From contig NZ_JAZHRX010000001.1 of the NCBI RefSeq assembly GCF_036924645.1, forward strand, positions 3,561,501 through 3,625,500: DNA of 64,000 nt, given 5' to 3'. Both the position numbers and the translations under genes were made by a program. Shown in pieces: positions 1 to 8,340 of the stretch. Each line of letters opens with the position of its first letter. Position 1 is the stretch's first letter. Source of the DNA: Bradyrhizobium sp. AZCC 2176 (lineage in GTDB: Bacteria > Pseudomonadota > Alphaproteobacteria > Rhizobiales > Xanthobacteraceae). Below the pieces are notes generated by a model, which saw only the letters and a program-made list of their open reading frames with translations, did no database searches and was not told the DNA's origin.

Positions 1-40
1 CCAGGATATGCCGAACGTACAGGGGCTCGAATGAAACACC

Positions 41-75
41 GGTAGTCCGGATCGCGCTGCGCTCCATCCGGCTAC
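41..75. repeat. short dispersed palindrome
   Basis: The arms at 41-52 and 65-75 (GGTAGTCCGGAT and ATCCGGCTACC) are nearly complementary, with a GC-rich centre. The form matches small intergenic palindromes common in Bradyrhizobium genomes, but its copy number cannot be counted here. It lies outside any gene. Confidence 0.4.
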
Positions 76-90
76 CAACCTACGAACCGA

Positions 91-116
91 AAACGCCCCG
101 GTTTACCGGGGCGTTT
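91..116 (-). terminator. intrinsic terminator of the alpha/beta hydrolase gene
   Basis: A perfect 11-bp inverted repeat (91-101 and 106-116, core ACGCCCCGG) encloses a 4-nt loop. It lies just downstream of the minus-strand hydrolase gene, and both flanks are A/T-rich, so it could work in both directions. Its stem core is the same as that of the terminator at 1042-1072. Confidence 0.75.
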
Positions 117-128
117 CATTGCGGCGAG

Positions 129-902
129 CTATTCGCGCTGGCCGGCGGCGGCCAGGATCAGGTCGGCGACCTTGTCGGGCTGCGAGACCAGCGACAGGTG
201 GCCGGCCTCCAGCTCGACCGTCGTGGCATTCATCCGCTTGGCCAGAAACCGTTCGAGGTCGGGGTTGATCGTGTAGTCCTGCTTCGACACGGCGTACCAG
301 CTCGGCTTGCTGCGCCAGGCGGCAGCGGTGGTGCGGCCGGCGAAGATGGAAGCCGCGGTCGGCCACTGCACGGCGTAGAGGACTTTGGCGGTCGTCGGAT
401 CGACCCCGTTGGCGAAATATTTCAGGAAGGCGTCCTCGGACAATTTGGTGAAGCCGTCATGCTCCTGCACGCCGGCGCGCGCGGGGCCTGCCGGAAACTT
501 CTGCGAAAGCGCGACGAAATCCTCGCCCGCATCGGGCGCGCGCGCCGCGACGTAGACCAGCCCGGTGACCTTCGGGTCGGTGCCGACTTCACTGATCACG
601 GTGCCACCCCAGGAATGCGCGACCAGCACCGTCGGGCCGTCCTGTTGCGCCAAAACGCGGCGTGTCTCGGCAACGGAATCTGCCAGCGAGGTCAGCGGAT
701 TCTGTACTGCGGTGACGTGAAGGCCCGCCGCCTGAAGCTTTGGGATGACCTGTGCCCAGCTCGATCCGTCGGCCCACGCACCGTGCACCAGTACGACGTT
801 CTGCGCCTTGACGGGATCAGCGGCCAGCGCCGGCGCGGCTTGCGCGCCGAGCGATGCCGCAAGGACGCCGGCAACGATTGTCAGTGTTCGTAAGATGCTC
901 AT
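129..902 (-). CDS. secreted alpha/beta-fold hydrolase
   Basis: The 257-residue product begins with a signal peptide (hydrophobic about residues 5-20, small residues near APALA), so the enzyme should be periplasmic. The mature part opens with VVLVHGAWADGSSW, the oxyanion-hole strand typical of salicylate-esterase/RsbQ-like hydrolases. AHSWGG supplies the GxSxG nucleophile elbow, and a late EAGHLS supplies the catalytic His. I chose the ATG at 902 because GGAG sits about 8 nt upstream; a longer reading from 974 would bury the signal peptide. The gene is monocistronic with its own terminator. The family covers esterases and small-molecule hydrolases, and the substrate cannot be read from sequence. 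Confidence 0.85.
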   Translation of the reverse strand: MSILRTLTIVAGVLAASLGAQAAPALAADPVKAQNVVLVHGAWADGSSWAQVIPKLQAAGLHVTAVQNPLTSLADSVAETRRVLAQQDGPTVLVAHSWGGTVISEVGTDPKVTGLVYVAARAPDAGEDFVALSQKFPAGPARAGVQEHDGFTKLSEDAFLKYFANGVDPTTAKVLYAVQWPTAASIFAGRTTAAAWRSKPSWYAVSKQDYTINPDLERFLAKRMNATTVELEAGHLSLVSQPDKVADLILAAAGQRE

Positions 903-1041
903 TGGTCTGCTCCATGATCGGCTTGATAAGCGGCTCGCCCGCTCCAGTTCGAAATTCGAGGAGAGCGACGGCATCGTTACACAACCTCACGGTGACGTGA
1001 GCCGTGCGAGGCCTGCAAAATTGCGGATCAGGGGTGCGCGC

Positions 1042-1072
1042 AAAAAAACGCCCCGGTTTCCCGGGGCGTTTT
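1042..1072 (-). terminator. intrinsic terminator of the small heat-shock gene
   Basis: A 12-bp perfect stem (1045-1056 and 1061-1072) with a 4-nt loop ends, on the minus strand, in a run of seven T. It lies 37 nt beyond the stop of the Hsp20 gene. Confidence 0.9.
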
Positions 1073-1108
1073 CGCGTTCAGCCAATACCGGCCGAAGCTT
1101 GAGATGCG

Positions 1109-1576
1109 TTATGCGGCGACCGAAGCGTCGACCACCTGCGGGGCCTTCGCACCCGAATTGATCGGAATGCTGCGCGGCTTCTTTGCCTCGGGAATCTCGC
1201 GGACGAGATCAACGTGGAGCAGGCCGTTCTCGAGCGAGGCATTCTTCACCTGCACGAAATCGGCAAGCTGGAAGATGCGCTCGAAGGCGCGCGCGGCGAT
1301 GCCGCGGTAAAGCACTTCGGAAGTGTCCTTGCCGTTCTCGTTGGCGGATTTCTCGCCCTTGATCGTCAGCGTGTTTTCCTTCGCAACGATCGAAAGCTCG
1401 CCTTGCGAGAAGCCGGAGACCGCAACGCTGATGCGGTAGGCGTTCTCACCGGTGCGCTCGATATTGTAGGGCGGATAACCGGGGCTGCCGTCTGAGGTCA
1501 CCTGATCGAGCAGGTTGAAGAAGCGGTCGAAGCCGACGGTGGAACGATAAAACGGGGTGAGATCGTAGGTACGCAT
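1109..1576 (-). CDS. Hsp20-family small heat-shock protein (IbpA-like)
   Basis: A 155-residue ATP-independent chaperone that binds unfolding cytoplasmic proteins in large oligomers. It starts MRTYDLTPFYRSTVGFDR, typical of rhizobial class A small Hsps. An alpha-crystallin domain follows (about residues 35-125), with GFSQGEL and the GIAARAFER segment. The C-terminal SIPI is the I-x-I motif used for oligomer contacts. The ATG at 1576 has GGAGGA 6-11 nt upstream, and that Shine-Dalgarno is sequestered in a ROSE-type hairpin (see 1577-1700). An RpoH-like promoter lies further upstream and a strong terminator follows, so the gene looks like a single heat-induced transcript. Confidence 0.95.
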   Translation of the reverse strand: MRTYDLTPFYRSTVGFDRFFNLLDQVTSDGSPGYPPYNIERTGENAYRISVAVSGFSQGELSIVAKENTLTIKGEKSANENGKDTSEVLYRGIAARAFERIFQLADFVQVKNASLENGLLHVDLVREIPEAKKPRSIPINSGAKAPQVVDASVAA

Positions 1577-1700
1577 AGATAGTCCTCCATTGAGCGACTG
1601 TTTCAGTTAACCCGCCCGCCATCGGGCCGGGCTTTAGTCTTCGTGCAGCCTGAGAGTTTTGGAGCCGTGGGTTTCGGTTCCGAAACACTGGTAGCGGCCT
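1577..1700 (-). promoter_or_regulatory. ROSE-type RNA thermometer in the small-Hsp leader
   Basis: On the minus strand, the last part of the leader (1582-1598) reads GUCGCUC-AAUG-GAGGAC just before the ATG. GUC pairs with GAC and CUC with GAG, leaving one bulged G opposite the Shine-Dalgarno. This is the U(U/C)GCU motif and bulged-G hairpin that define ROSE elements of Bradyrhizobium heat-shock genes. Further hairpin potential (GCCCGGCCCGAT / GGCGGGCGGG) lies upstream. Heat melting of the final hairpin would expose the ribosome site. The 5' boundary is approximate. Confidence 0.85.
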
Positions 1701-1711
1701 GCACAGAAATG

Positions 1712-1739
1712 ATATGGGAGGGGTGAAACGGCGTTCAAG
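1712..1739 (-). promoter_or_regulatory. RpoH (sigma-32)-like promoter of the small-Hsp gene
   Basis: The minus strand carries CTTGAA (1734-1739), a 14-bp spacer and TCCCATAT (1712-1719). These match the sigma-32 consensus CTTGAA / CCCCATnT with one mismatch. Transcription would begin near 1705, giving a leader of about 125 nt that contains the thermometer. Confidence 0.7.
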
Positions 1740-1813
1740 AGGGGTGAAATCAGCCTCTTTTCGGTGCCCCCCGCCTTGATTTCAAGCCCTTTTCACCTAG
1801 CCGGTTCCTCCTC

Positions 1814-2761
1814 ATGACGCTTGTCTCGATCCCTGCCAACCCGGTTCCGGAGGACGTCGTCTCAGGCACCATCAAGACGCCCGACGGCGCGGAACTGCGG
1901 TTCGCGCGTTGGTCGCCGCCGGCTGGGCGCAAGGGCACGGTCTGCGTCTTCACCGGGCGCAGCGAGCCGATCGAGAAATATTTCGAGACGGTGCGGGATT
2001 TGCGCGATCGCGGATTCGCGGTGGCGATGATCGACTGGCGCGGCCAGGGGCATTCCTCGCGCCGCCTGCGCGACCCGCGCAAGGGCTATGTCCGCGACTT
2101 CTCCGATTTCGAGGTCGACGTCGAAACCTTCGTGCAGCAGGTGGTGCTGCCGGATTGCCCGCCGCCCTTTTTCGCGCTGGCGCATTCGATGGGCGGCGCG
2201 GTCATGCTGCGGATCGCGCATGCGGGCAAACGCTGGTTTGACCGCATGGTGCTGTCGGCGCCGATGATCGACCTGCCGGGGCGCAGGACCTCGTTTCCGA
2301 CGCGGGCGTTGCTGCGGGGGATGCGGCTGATGGGGCAGGGCGGCCGCTACGTTCCCGGCGGCAGCGACGCGCTGACCGGAACGGAATCCTTCATCAACAA
2401 CCCCTTCACCAGCGATCCCGTGCGCTACGCCCGCAACGCCGCGATCCTGGAAGAAGATCCGACGCTGGGCATCGGTTCGCCGACGGTGGCCTGGGCCGAT
2501 ACCGCGTTCAGGGCGATGCATACCTTCCGCGGCGTGAATTACCCGTCCGAAATCCGCCAGCCGATCCTGATGCTGGCCGCTAGCAACGACAGCATTGTTT
2601 CCACGGCCGCGATCGAGGAGTTCGCCTACCATCTGCGCGCCGGCTCGCATCTGGTGATCGCGGGCTCCAAGCACGAGATCCTGCAGGAACAGGACCGCTA
2701 CCGCTCGCAATTCTGGGCGGCGTTCGACGCCTTCGTACCGGGCACGCCGCTGTTCAAATAG
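1814..2761 (+). CDS. alpha/beta hydrolase, monoacylglycerol lipase/lysophospholipase (PldB) type
   Basis: A 315-residue enzyme of the Hydrolase_4 / serine aminopeptidase-S33 family, probably a cytoplasmic lipase or lysophospholipase. Visible parts are FTGRSEPIEKYFE near the N-terminus, the strand AMIDWRGQGHSSR, the nucleophile elbow AHSMGG (about residue 130), an acid in LAASNDSI and the catalytic His in AGSKHEI. There is no signal peptide. The ATG at 1814 starts the conserved part, but no clear Shine-Dalgarno is visible. It is divergent from the small-Hsp gene. The exact lipid substrate is unknown. Confidence 0.85.
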   Translation: MTLVSIPANPVPEDVVSGTIKTPDGAELRFARWSPPAGRKGTVCVFTGRSEPIEKYFETVRDLRDRGFAVAMIDWRGQGHSSRRLRDPRKGYVRDFSDFEVDVETFVQQVVLPDCPPPFFALAHSMGGAVMLRIAHAGKRWFDRMVLSAPMIDLPGRRTSFPTRALLRGMRLMGQGGRYVPGGSDALTGTESFINNPFTSDPVRYARNAAILEEDPTLGIGSPTVAWADTAFRAMHTFRGVNYPSEIRQPILMLAASNDSIVSTAAIEEFAYHLRAGSHLVIAGSKHEILQEQDRYRSQFWAAFDAFVPGTPLFK

Positions 2762-2775
2762 CGCAGCCGAAACTG

Positions 2776-2874
2776 TCATTGCCGGGCTTGACCCGGCAAC
2801 CCATCGCCGCTTCGAACAAATCGGGGGTGTCCGCTGACGCGGACGATGGATACGCGGGTCAAGCCCGCGTATGA
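2776..2874. repeat. dispersed intergenic palindromic element
   Basis: The element has two related hairpins, GCCGGG-CTTGA-CCCGGC (2781-2797) and GCGGG-TCAAG-CCCGC (about 2854-2868), bracketed by inverted TCATTG / ATGA ends. It fills the gap between two convergent genes. The architecture resembles the compound palindromes common between Bradyrhizobium genes. Confidence 0.55.
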
Positions 2875-2883
2875 GACCGTTGT

Positions 2884-3552
2884 CTAGGCCGAGGCAGGCT
2901 TCGGCAACCGTGCCGTAATCCGCTCGGGCAGCCGCCGCTCGACGAACAGTGTTCGGACCTCGGCGACGCTGAGGTAGCGCGCCTCGCCTTCGCCCTTGCC
3001 GAGGATCTTCAGCAGCACAGGCCATTCGCCCTTCATCAGGAGTGGGTAGTACCAGTGCGCCGCACCGCCGTCGCGCTTGATATTGTCAGCCATGAAGGCG
3101 TTGATCTCTTTCGCCGTCAGCCCGCGCTCGATGCCCCCTGAAGGGTCCTTGCAGTCCTTGCCGAAGCTCGCGAGCCGTTCGACCTGCTCTTCGTGAACCT
3201 TCGCGTCGGCATCGAGAATGCGCGAACCGCCGCCATGCTTGTCGAGCGGGCCATTGCGCAGTTCGTCGAGCACGGCGCCCGAGGTCGCGCTCTTCAACAC
3301 GCGCAGCGGTCCGAGCCCGTTGGCAATCACGGCAACCATCCAGGTTGCCAGCCGCACTTTCTTTTCGCCAAGGCCGGTTTGCCCGCTCGCGTCCCCGACG
3401 ATTTCGGACAGTTTCGAAAGCGGCACGACGTGGCCGCCGACGTAACCATTGGCGACCAGCGCGCGCAAAAACGGACAGGGATTATTGGATGAAACGGTAA
3501 TCTGCCCGGCAGGCGCAGCACCTAGGGCGGTGGCAATGCGATCGTCTGACAT
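2884..3552 (-). CDS. PCP-motif protein, distantly like heme-thiolate peroxidases
   Basis: The product has 222 residues, no signal peptide and a clear AAGGA ribosome site. Near the N-terminus, NPCPFLRALVANGYV (Cys26) recalls the PCPxLNALANHGY motif of the chloroperoxidase/unspecific peroxygenase family (Peroxidase_2), where this Cys ligates heme. Acidic and basic residues follow in ILDADAKVHEEQVERL, and the C-terminal half (AKEINAFMADN, AHWYYPLLMKGEW) looks helical. The match is a motif impression only. The usual EGD/EHD acid-base motif is not obvious, so catalytic activity is uncertain and a non-enzymatic relative is possible. It is isolated from other genes. Confidence 0.45.
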   Translation of the reverse strand: MSDDRIATALGAAPAGQITVSSNNPCPFLRALVANGYVGGHVVPLSKLSEIVGDASGQTGLGEKKVRLATWMVAVIANGLGPLRVLKSATSGAVLDELRNGPLDKHGGGSRILDADAKVHEEQVERLASFGKDCKDPSGGIERGLTAKEINAFMADNIKRDGGAAHWYYPLLMKGEWPVLLKILGKGEGEARYLSVAEVRTLFVERRLPERITARLPKPASA

Positions 3553-3710
3553 GGTTCAATCCTTAAAAGGGCGCCGAATATGAAAATGGCCCGTCCCCGA
3601 CGTGGGGCGGATGACAGTTCTGAAAAGGGAATTCGGTGACGAACTACTTCAGCGTGTAGGAAAGTTTTGGCGGAATCCGACGCGGTGTCAACCGACCGGC
3701 TCACACACGC

Positions 3711-5525
3711 TCAGGAATCTGCGGCGAGCCTTGGCGAGGATTCGACCAGCGTCAATTTACCGAAGGGAAGGCCGGCCTTCACGAGGCCGTCGCGGAAATG
3801 GGCAATGTCGGCCGCCAGCTTCCAGTGAAAATTCCGCAAGTAGCGTTCGACGGTCAGGGTCGGGTAGTTGCTCAGCACAACGCCGGCCGCATTTGCCGCC
3901 TCGTCGGCGCGTCCCAATTGGGCGAGCGCTGCGGTCCGTATCGTGAGCGCCTGCAGATGATTGGGATTGGCGTACAGGGCCTCGCGCGCCCATGACAGCG
4001 AAGCGTCATATTGGCCGAGCAGGTAATGGCTGAACGCGTTGAACGTCTCAAATTGGTATCGGGGATCGCTGTTGCCGCGCTGTGCTGCCATCGTAAACAA
4101 TTCGACGGCGGCCCGATGTTCGCCGCTGTAGAGATGACACGCGCCAAGTACGCCGCGGGCGCCCATGTCGTAGGGGTTGAGCCCGACCGCCCGTTTGGCG
4201 GCATCCATCGCCGCCTCGTAATGTCCTTCCAGCGCGTGCAGATAGGCGAGAATCTGAAACGCAAAGGACGAACGGGGATCGAGCCGGACGCTGCTCTCCG
4301 CGAGGCTCATTGCGCTGTCCCACACTTCGCGCGTGCCCTTGATCCACCCGAAATGGATAGCTTGGGTCAGGATGGTGGCGAGATAGGCGCGCGCAATCGA
4401 CAGCGTCGGATCAAGCGCGATGGCTTCCTTGAACAGGCCGATCGAGGTTTCGAAATCGGCCTTGTTCTGCAGGTAATAGTGGGACAGACCCTTGAGGAAC
4501 CGATCCCAGGCGGTGAGATCGTTCGATGTGGAGCGTGGCGGAGCGGACGCTTCCGCCCGGTAGATCTCGGCCGCGATCGCCGCGGACAGGCTGGTGGTCA
4601 GCTCGTCCTGCATGGCGAACAGGTCGCCGATGTCGCGGTCGAACCGGCCGGTCCATAATTGCTCGCCGGTCTCGGGCGCGATCAACTCGGCGGTGACGCG
4701 AATCTTGTTGGCGGCGCGGCGCACGGAGCCCTGGATCAGGTAGCTCGCGTCGATCTCGCGCGCGATCAGGCGCGTGCTCACATTCCTGCCTTTGAAGGAG
4801 AATGTCGAGTTGCGGCTCAGCACCCGATAGAAGGATTGCAGTGAAAGCGCGTGGATCAGGTCCTCGGTCAGCCCGTCAGAAAAATACTCGTCCGCGCTTT
4901 CGCTCAGATTCGCAAACGGCAGCACGCCCACGATCGCCGTCCGGTACTGGGCCGGAAGATTGGTGACCGATGTTTCGCTCGAGGCTTTGGGCGCAGCGCC
5001 GCTAGCGTCGGAGCCAGCGGGTTGCCAGGTCCAGACGTGGATCGGCTCGTCGATGTTCTTGAACCGGTGCGGGCCGGCGTCGACCAGCACGACGTTGAGG
5101 CGTTTGCCGGCCTCATGGCAGGCCTTGCCCGAAACCGCCACGCCGCCGGGGGCGGCGACCGATTCGAGGCGGACGGCGATGTTGACGTCGTCGCCGAACA
5201 CCTCGTCCTCGTCGGCCATCACGTCGCCCATGTGGATGCCCATGCGGAACTGCATGGATCGATCGGCGGGCAGATGCTCGTTTCGCTCGGCCATCACCAT
5301 CTGCATCGCGATCGCAGCCTCGATGGCGCCGACGATTGAGGGAAATTCAAGGAGGAAACCGTCGCCGGTGTTCTTCACCAGGCGGCCGCCATGATTGAGG
5401 ATGATCGGGTAGATCGCGGTGCGATGGGCCTTGAACGTGGCGTGCGTCCCCGCCTCGTCGGCCCCCATCATGCGGGAATAGCCGGCGACGTCAGCGCAGA
5501 CGATGGCTGCCAGGCGTCTCTCCAT
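3711..5525 (-). CDS. class III adenylate/guanylate cyclase with TPR repeats (paralogue 1)
   Basis: A 604-residue protein. Residues 1-170 form a class III nucleotide cyclase domain with both metal aspartates, in CADVAGYSR (D12) and NTGDGF (D55), and the RMGIHMGDV and FGDDVNIAVRLE segments. Residues about 195-330 resemble TolB-N (GVLPFANLS, YFSDGLTEDLI, YLIQGSVRRA). The remainder is TPR repeats. It probably makes cAMP under control of the C-terminal domains. This is the standard rhizobial cyclase/TolB/TPR arrangement, present three times in this window. The start at 5525 sits directly on a GGGGAG, unusually close. It is transcribed alone. Confidence 0.9.
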   Translation of the reverse strand: MERRLAAIVCADVAGYSRMMGADEAGTHATFKAHRTAIYPIILNHGGRLVKNTGDGFLLEFPSIVGAIEAAIAMQMVMAERNEHLPADRSMQFRMGIHMGDVMADEDEVFGDDVNIAVRLESVAAPGGVAVSGKACHEAGKRLNVVLVDAGPHRFKNIDEPIHVWTWQPAGSDASGAAPKASSETSVTNLPAQYRTAIVGVLPFANLSESADEYFSDGLTEDLIHALSLQSFYRVLSRNSTFSFKGRNVSTRLIAREIDASYLIQGSVRRAANKIRVTAELIAPETGEQLWTGRFDRDIGDLFAMQDELTTSLSAAIAAEIYRAEASAPPRSTSNDLTAWDRFLKGLSHYYLQNKADFETSIGLFKEAIALDPTLSIARAYLATILTQAIHFGWIKGTREVWDSAMSLAESSVRLDPRSSFAFQILAYLHALEGHYEAAMDAAKRAVGLNPYDMGARGVLGACHLYSGEHRAAVELFTMAAQRGNSDPRYQFETFNAFSHYLLGQYDASLSWAREALYANPNHLQALTIRTAALAQLGRADEAANAAGVVLSNYPTLTVERYLRNFHWKLAADIAHFRDGLVKAGLPFGKLTLVESSPRLAADS

Positions 5526-5717
5526 CTCCCCACTATATCCCCAACGGCGCCGGAGTGCGCAGGATAACCACTACGCGGTCATTCGAACGATTCCAATGTT
5601 TATAAAATATGCGCGATCTGGTGGAAGCCCGATTTGCTCATGACAGTACTGCAATCCTCCAAAGATCGGCGTATGTGCAAACAGGGCTGAGGGGACAGCA
5701 GGGGAACCGGTCAGACG

Positions 5718-6362
5718 ATGGCAGCGACGCTCGGCATTCACGAACTCTGGCTGTTTATCCTTTCCGGGCTGCTGCTCAACGTCACCCCGGGGCCGGATAC
5801 GGCCTATATTATCGGCCGCAGCATCCAGTTCGGATGGCGCGGCGGGGCAGCGGCGGCGACCGGGATCAGCGTCGGCTGCCTCGTTCACGTGTTCGGCGCC
5901 GCCATCGGCCTGTCGGCGCTGTTGATGGCGTCATCTGCTGCCTTCACGGTGCTGAAATGGGCCGGGGCCGCCTATCTGTTGTTCACAGGCGTCCAGATGC
6001 TGCTGTCGCGCGTGCACCCGCTGGTGGAGGCGGCCGTGGAGGGCAACGAGACGTCGCTTTCCCGCGTGTTCTGGCAGGGCGCGCTGACTAACGTGCTCAA
6101 TCCGAAAGTGGCGCTGTTCTTTCTGGCCTTCCTGCCGCAATTCGTGGCCGCGGACTCTGGCCACAAGACGCTGGCCTTCCTGGTACTGGGCCTGATCTTC
6201 ATCACCAGCGGCACGTTGTGGTGCTTCGGCATCGCGGCCTTCGCGGCCAGGGCCGCCGGCCGCATCCGCCAATCGGCCGGCGCGATGGCCTGGGTCAACC
6301 GGGCTCTCGGCGGCCTGTTCGTCTATCTCGGCATCCGCGTCGCGATGCTGGAGGCCCGCTAG
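5718..6362 (+). CDS. LysE/RhtB-family exporter
   Basis: A 214-residue inner-membrane protein with about six hydrophobic segments. The N-terminal LLLNVTPGPDTAYIIGRS is the LysE/RhtB signature, followed by GWRGGAAAATGISVG and GAAYLLFTGVQML. Family members export amino acids (lysine, homoserine, threonine) or related metabolites; the substrate is not predictable. It is divergent from the cyclase at 3711-5525 across about 190 bp in which I see no other gene. The ATG at 5718 is the natural start. Confidence 0.9.
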   Translation: MAATLGIHELWLFILSGLLLNVTPGPDTAYIIGRSIQFGWRGGAAAATGISVGCLVHVFGAAIGLSALLMASSAAFTVLKWAGAAYLLFTGVQMLLSRVHPLVEAAVEGNETSLSRVFWQGALTNVLNPKVALFFLAFLPQFVAADSGHKTLAFLVLGLIFITSGTLWCFGIAAFAARAAGRIRQSAGAMAWVNRALGGLFVYLGIRVAMLEAR

Positions 6363-6437
6363 GTTCGGCTATCCGCCTGTCCAGGGAATTCCTTCACAGG
6401 GAATTTGCTGGCTTTTCCTGCTTGGCTTCGAGGGAAG

Positions 6438-7190
6438 TTACGACATCAGTTTCACAAGCGCATTGCTGGCGAGGTAGAGGCCGAGAACAATCATGCCGAT
6501 CTGGAACCAGCGCCGAAAGATATCCGGCTGCAGCCGGGTCCGCAGCGCCTGTCCGATAAACATGCCGGCAAAGGACGCCGCCATGGCGACGGCGCCCGGC
6601 AGTGCGGTTGCGGCCGTCACTAGACCGGCGCCGGTGAGGTTGAGGCCGAGCGCCAGGGTCGCGACCGTGAAGAACACGCCCAACGCCTGGATCAGTTCTT
6701 CCTTTTCCATCCCGATCGCCTGCAGGAACGGCACCGACGGAATGACCTGCACGCCGGTTGCCGCCGAAATCATGCCGGTGATCAGCCCGACGATGCCGCC
6801 GACCCATTTTTCGTTTTGCCGGGCAACAGTGAGATTAAATTTACTCAGGCCGATAATGGCATTGATCGCCAGCAGCAGGCCGAGCGCGATCGTGGCGTAG
6901 CGCGCATAGGGTCCGGTCAGCGACCCCGCGTTCAGCCAGACGCCCGCGGCCGTACCAGTCAGCAACGGCCATAGCCGTCGGAAAATATCCCGCAAGTAAG
7001 GACCGCCGAAAGTTTGCCAGATGTTGGTGACGATCGCCGGCACGATGACGATGGCGATCGCCTGGGCCGGCGGCATCGACACCGCAAGCAGGCCCATCGA
7101 CACCGTCGGCAGGCCGAGCCCGAGTGCACCCTTCACGAAGCCCGCGAGCAGGAAGGTGGCGGTGACGAGGAGAAGCAGGGAATCCAACAT
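6438..7190 (-). CDS. TauE/SafE-family sulfite/organosulfonate exporter-like permease
   Basis: A 250-residue membrane protein with about seven to eight hydrophobic segments. It shows the TauE features GFVKGALGLGLPTVSMGLL near the N-terminus and GIVGLITGMISAATGVQVIP in the second half. The family transports sulfite or small organic anions. I chose the ATG at 7190 with AAGG upstream. A longer reading to 7307 would take its first residues from the palindromic repeat at 7277-7361. It is divergent from the LysR gene at 7394, which may control it. Confidence 0.85.
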   Translation of the reverse strand: MLDSLLLLVTATFLLAGFVKGALGLGLPTVSMGLLAVSMPPAQAIAIVIVPAIVTNIWQTFGGPYLRDIFRRLWPLLTGTAAGVWLNAGSLTGPYARYATIALGLLLAINAIIGLSKFNLTVARQNEKWVGGIVGLITGMISAATGVQVIPSVPFLQAIGMEKEELIQALGVFFTVATLALGLNLTGAGLVTAATALPGAVAMAASFAGMFIGQALRTRLQPDIFRRWFQIGMIVLGLYLASNALVKLMS

Positions 7191-7276
7191 GGCCGGACCT
7201 TGACCCATCGACGCATCGGGCACAATCTGGAGGTTACGGAGACAGCCTTCGGTCCAAACGAAGGCTGAGCGCTCCT

Positions 7277-7361
7277 CGTCATTGCGAGGAGCGAAGCGAC
7301 GAAGCAATCCATTCTTTCTTGCTGTGGCGGCATGGATTGCTTCGCTTCGCTCGCAATGACG
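7277..7361. repeat. dispersed palindromic element with CGTCATTGCGAG ends
   Basis: The arms at 7277-7312 and 7332-7361 are inverted copies (CGTCATTGCGAG...GAAGCAATCCAT and ATGGATTGC...CAATGACG) around a 20-nt centre. It sits in the TauE/LysR divergent promoter region. It is open in several frames, which creates false N-terminal extensions of both neighbouring genes. Confidence 0.75.
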
Positions 7362-7393
7362 ATCTCAGCGCAGATCACGTCCAAGGAACCCCG

Positions 7394-8287
7394 ATGCGTT
7401 TCGATCTGGTCGATCTTCAGCTCTTCGTCGCCGTGGCCGAGACGCGCAGCATCACCAATGGCGCGCAGCGGGTTCATCTGGCGCTGGCGTCGGCGAGCGC
7501 GCGGATCAAGGGGCTGGAAGAAGCACTTGGGGTTGCGCTGCTGACGCGCGGCCGGCGCGGCGTCGATCTGACGCCGGCCGGCGAGAGCCTGCTCGATCAT
7601 GCGAGGGTCGTGCTTCACAATGTCGAGGCAATGCGCGGCGATCTGGCCGCCTTTGCCCGCGGCGCGAAGGCCACCGTCCGCTTCCTCGCCAACACGTCGG
7701 GGCTTTCGGAATACCTGCCGAAGGCATTGGCTGCCTTCCTGGCCGCACATCCTAACATTTCCATCGACGTCGAGGAGCGCGAAAGCGCCGAAATCGCCCG
7801 CGCCATCGTAACTGGCGCTGCCGATCTCGGGCTCGCCGCCGAGCACGCGCTTGCAGACAATATCGAACGGAGCCCGTTCAGCGAAGACCGTCTGGTGCTG
7901 GTCGCCGCGCGGGACGACGAACTTGCGAACCGGCGGCAGGTCGATTTCAGCGAAGTGGTGGAACGCGAATTCGTCGGCCTGATCGGTTCGATCGCGCTGC
8001 ACGCCCATATTAGCGGACATGCGGCCCGTCTCGGCGCGCGCCTGCGCTTTCGTGCACGGCTGAACAGCTTCGATGCGATCGGCCAGATGGTCGCCGCCGG
8101 CATCGGGATTGGCGTGATGCCTGAAGTGGCGGCAAAACGATGCGCGCGATCAATGAAGATCAATGTCATCAGGATCAGGGATTCCTGGGCCAACCGGAAA
8201 CTCGTGATCTGCGCGCGGAGTTTTCGCGCGCTGCCCAAGCCCGCGCAGCAACTGGCGGAGCACCTCCGCAAATCTACGCCACGCTGA
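7394..8287 (+). CDS. LysR-family transcriptional regulator
   Basis: A 297-residue cytoplasmic regulator. The N-terminal winged helix (MRFDLVDLQLFVAVAETRS, then SARIKGLEEALGVALLTR) is standard LysR, followed by an effector domain resembling a periplasmic binding protein (from about residue 90). The ATG at 7394 has AAGGAA at 7383-7388. The gene is divergent from the TauE-like permease across 200 bp that include a palindromic repeat. By the usual LysR arrangement it may regulate that permease and itself. The effector is unknown. Confidence 0.88.
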   Translation: MRFDLVDLQLFVAVAETRSITNGAQRVHLALASASARIKGLEEALGVALLTRGRRGVDLTPAGESLLDHARVVLHNVEAMRGDLAAFARGAKATVRFLANTSGLSEYLPKALAAFLAAHPNISIDVEERESAEIARAIVTGAADLGLAAEHALADNIERSPFSEDRLVLVAARDDELANRRQVDFSEVVEREFVGLIGSIALHAHISGHAARLGARLRFRARLNSFDAIGQMVAAGIGIGVMPEVAAKRCARSMKINVIRIRDSWANRKLVICARSFRALPKPAQQLAEHLRKSTPR

Positions 8288-8307
8288 ACATGTGAGGGAG
8301 AGCGAAA

Positions 8308-8340
8308 ATGCTGAAGGTCTGGCGACGCCGCAGGTGTGCT
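8308..8340 (+). pseudogene. possible remnant of a glutathione S-transferase start
   Basis: A strong ribosome site (GGGAGAG) precedes ATG and MLKVWRRRR, close to the MLKVWGRR opening of rhizobial glutathione S-transferases. The resemblance stops after about ten codons. A 71-codon frame continues to 8523 without recognisable protein character. The rest of 8341-8619 shows no gene. The assignment rests on a very short match. Confidence 0.3.

Noticed and set aside
1862..3025. Minus-strand frame of 387 codons
   Set aside because: It is antisense to the lipase-like gene and runs through a palindromic repeat; composition is that of a shadow frame.
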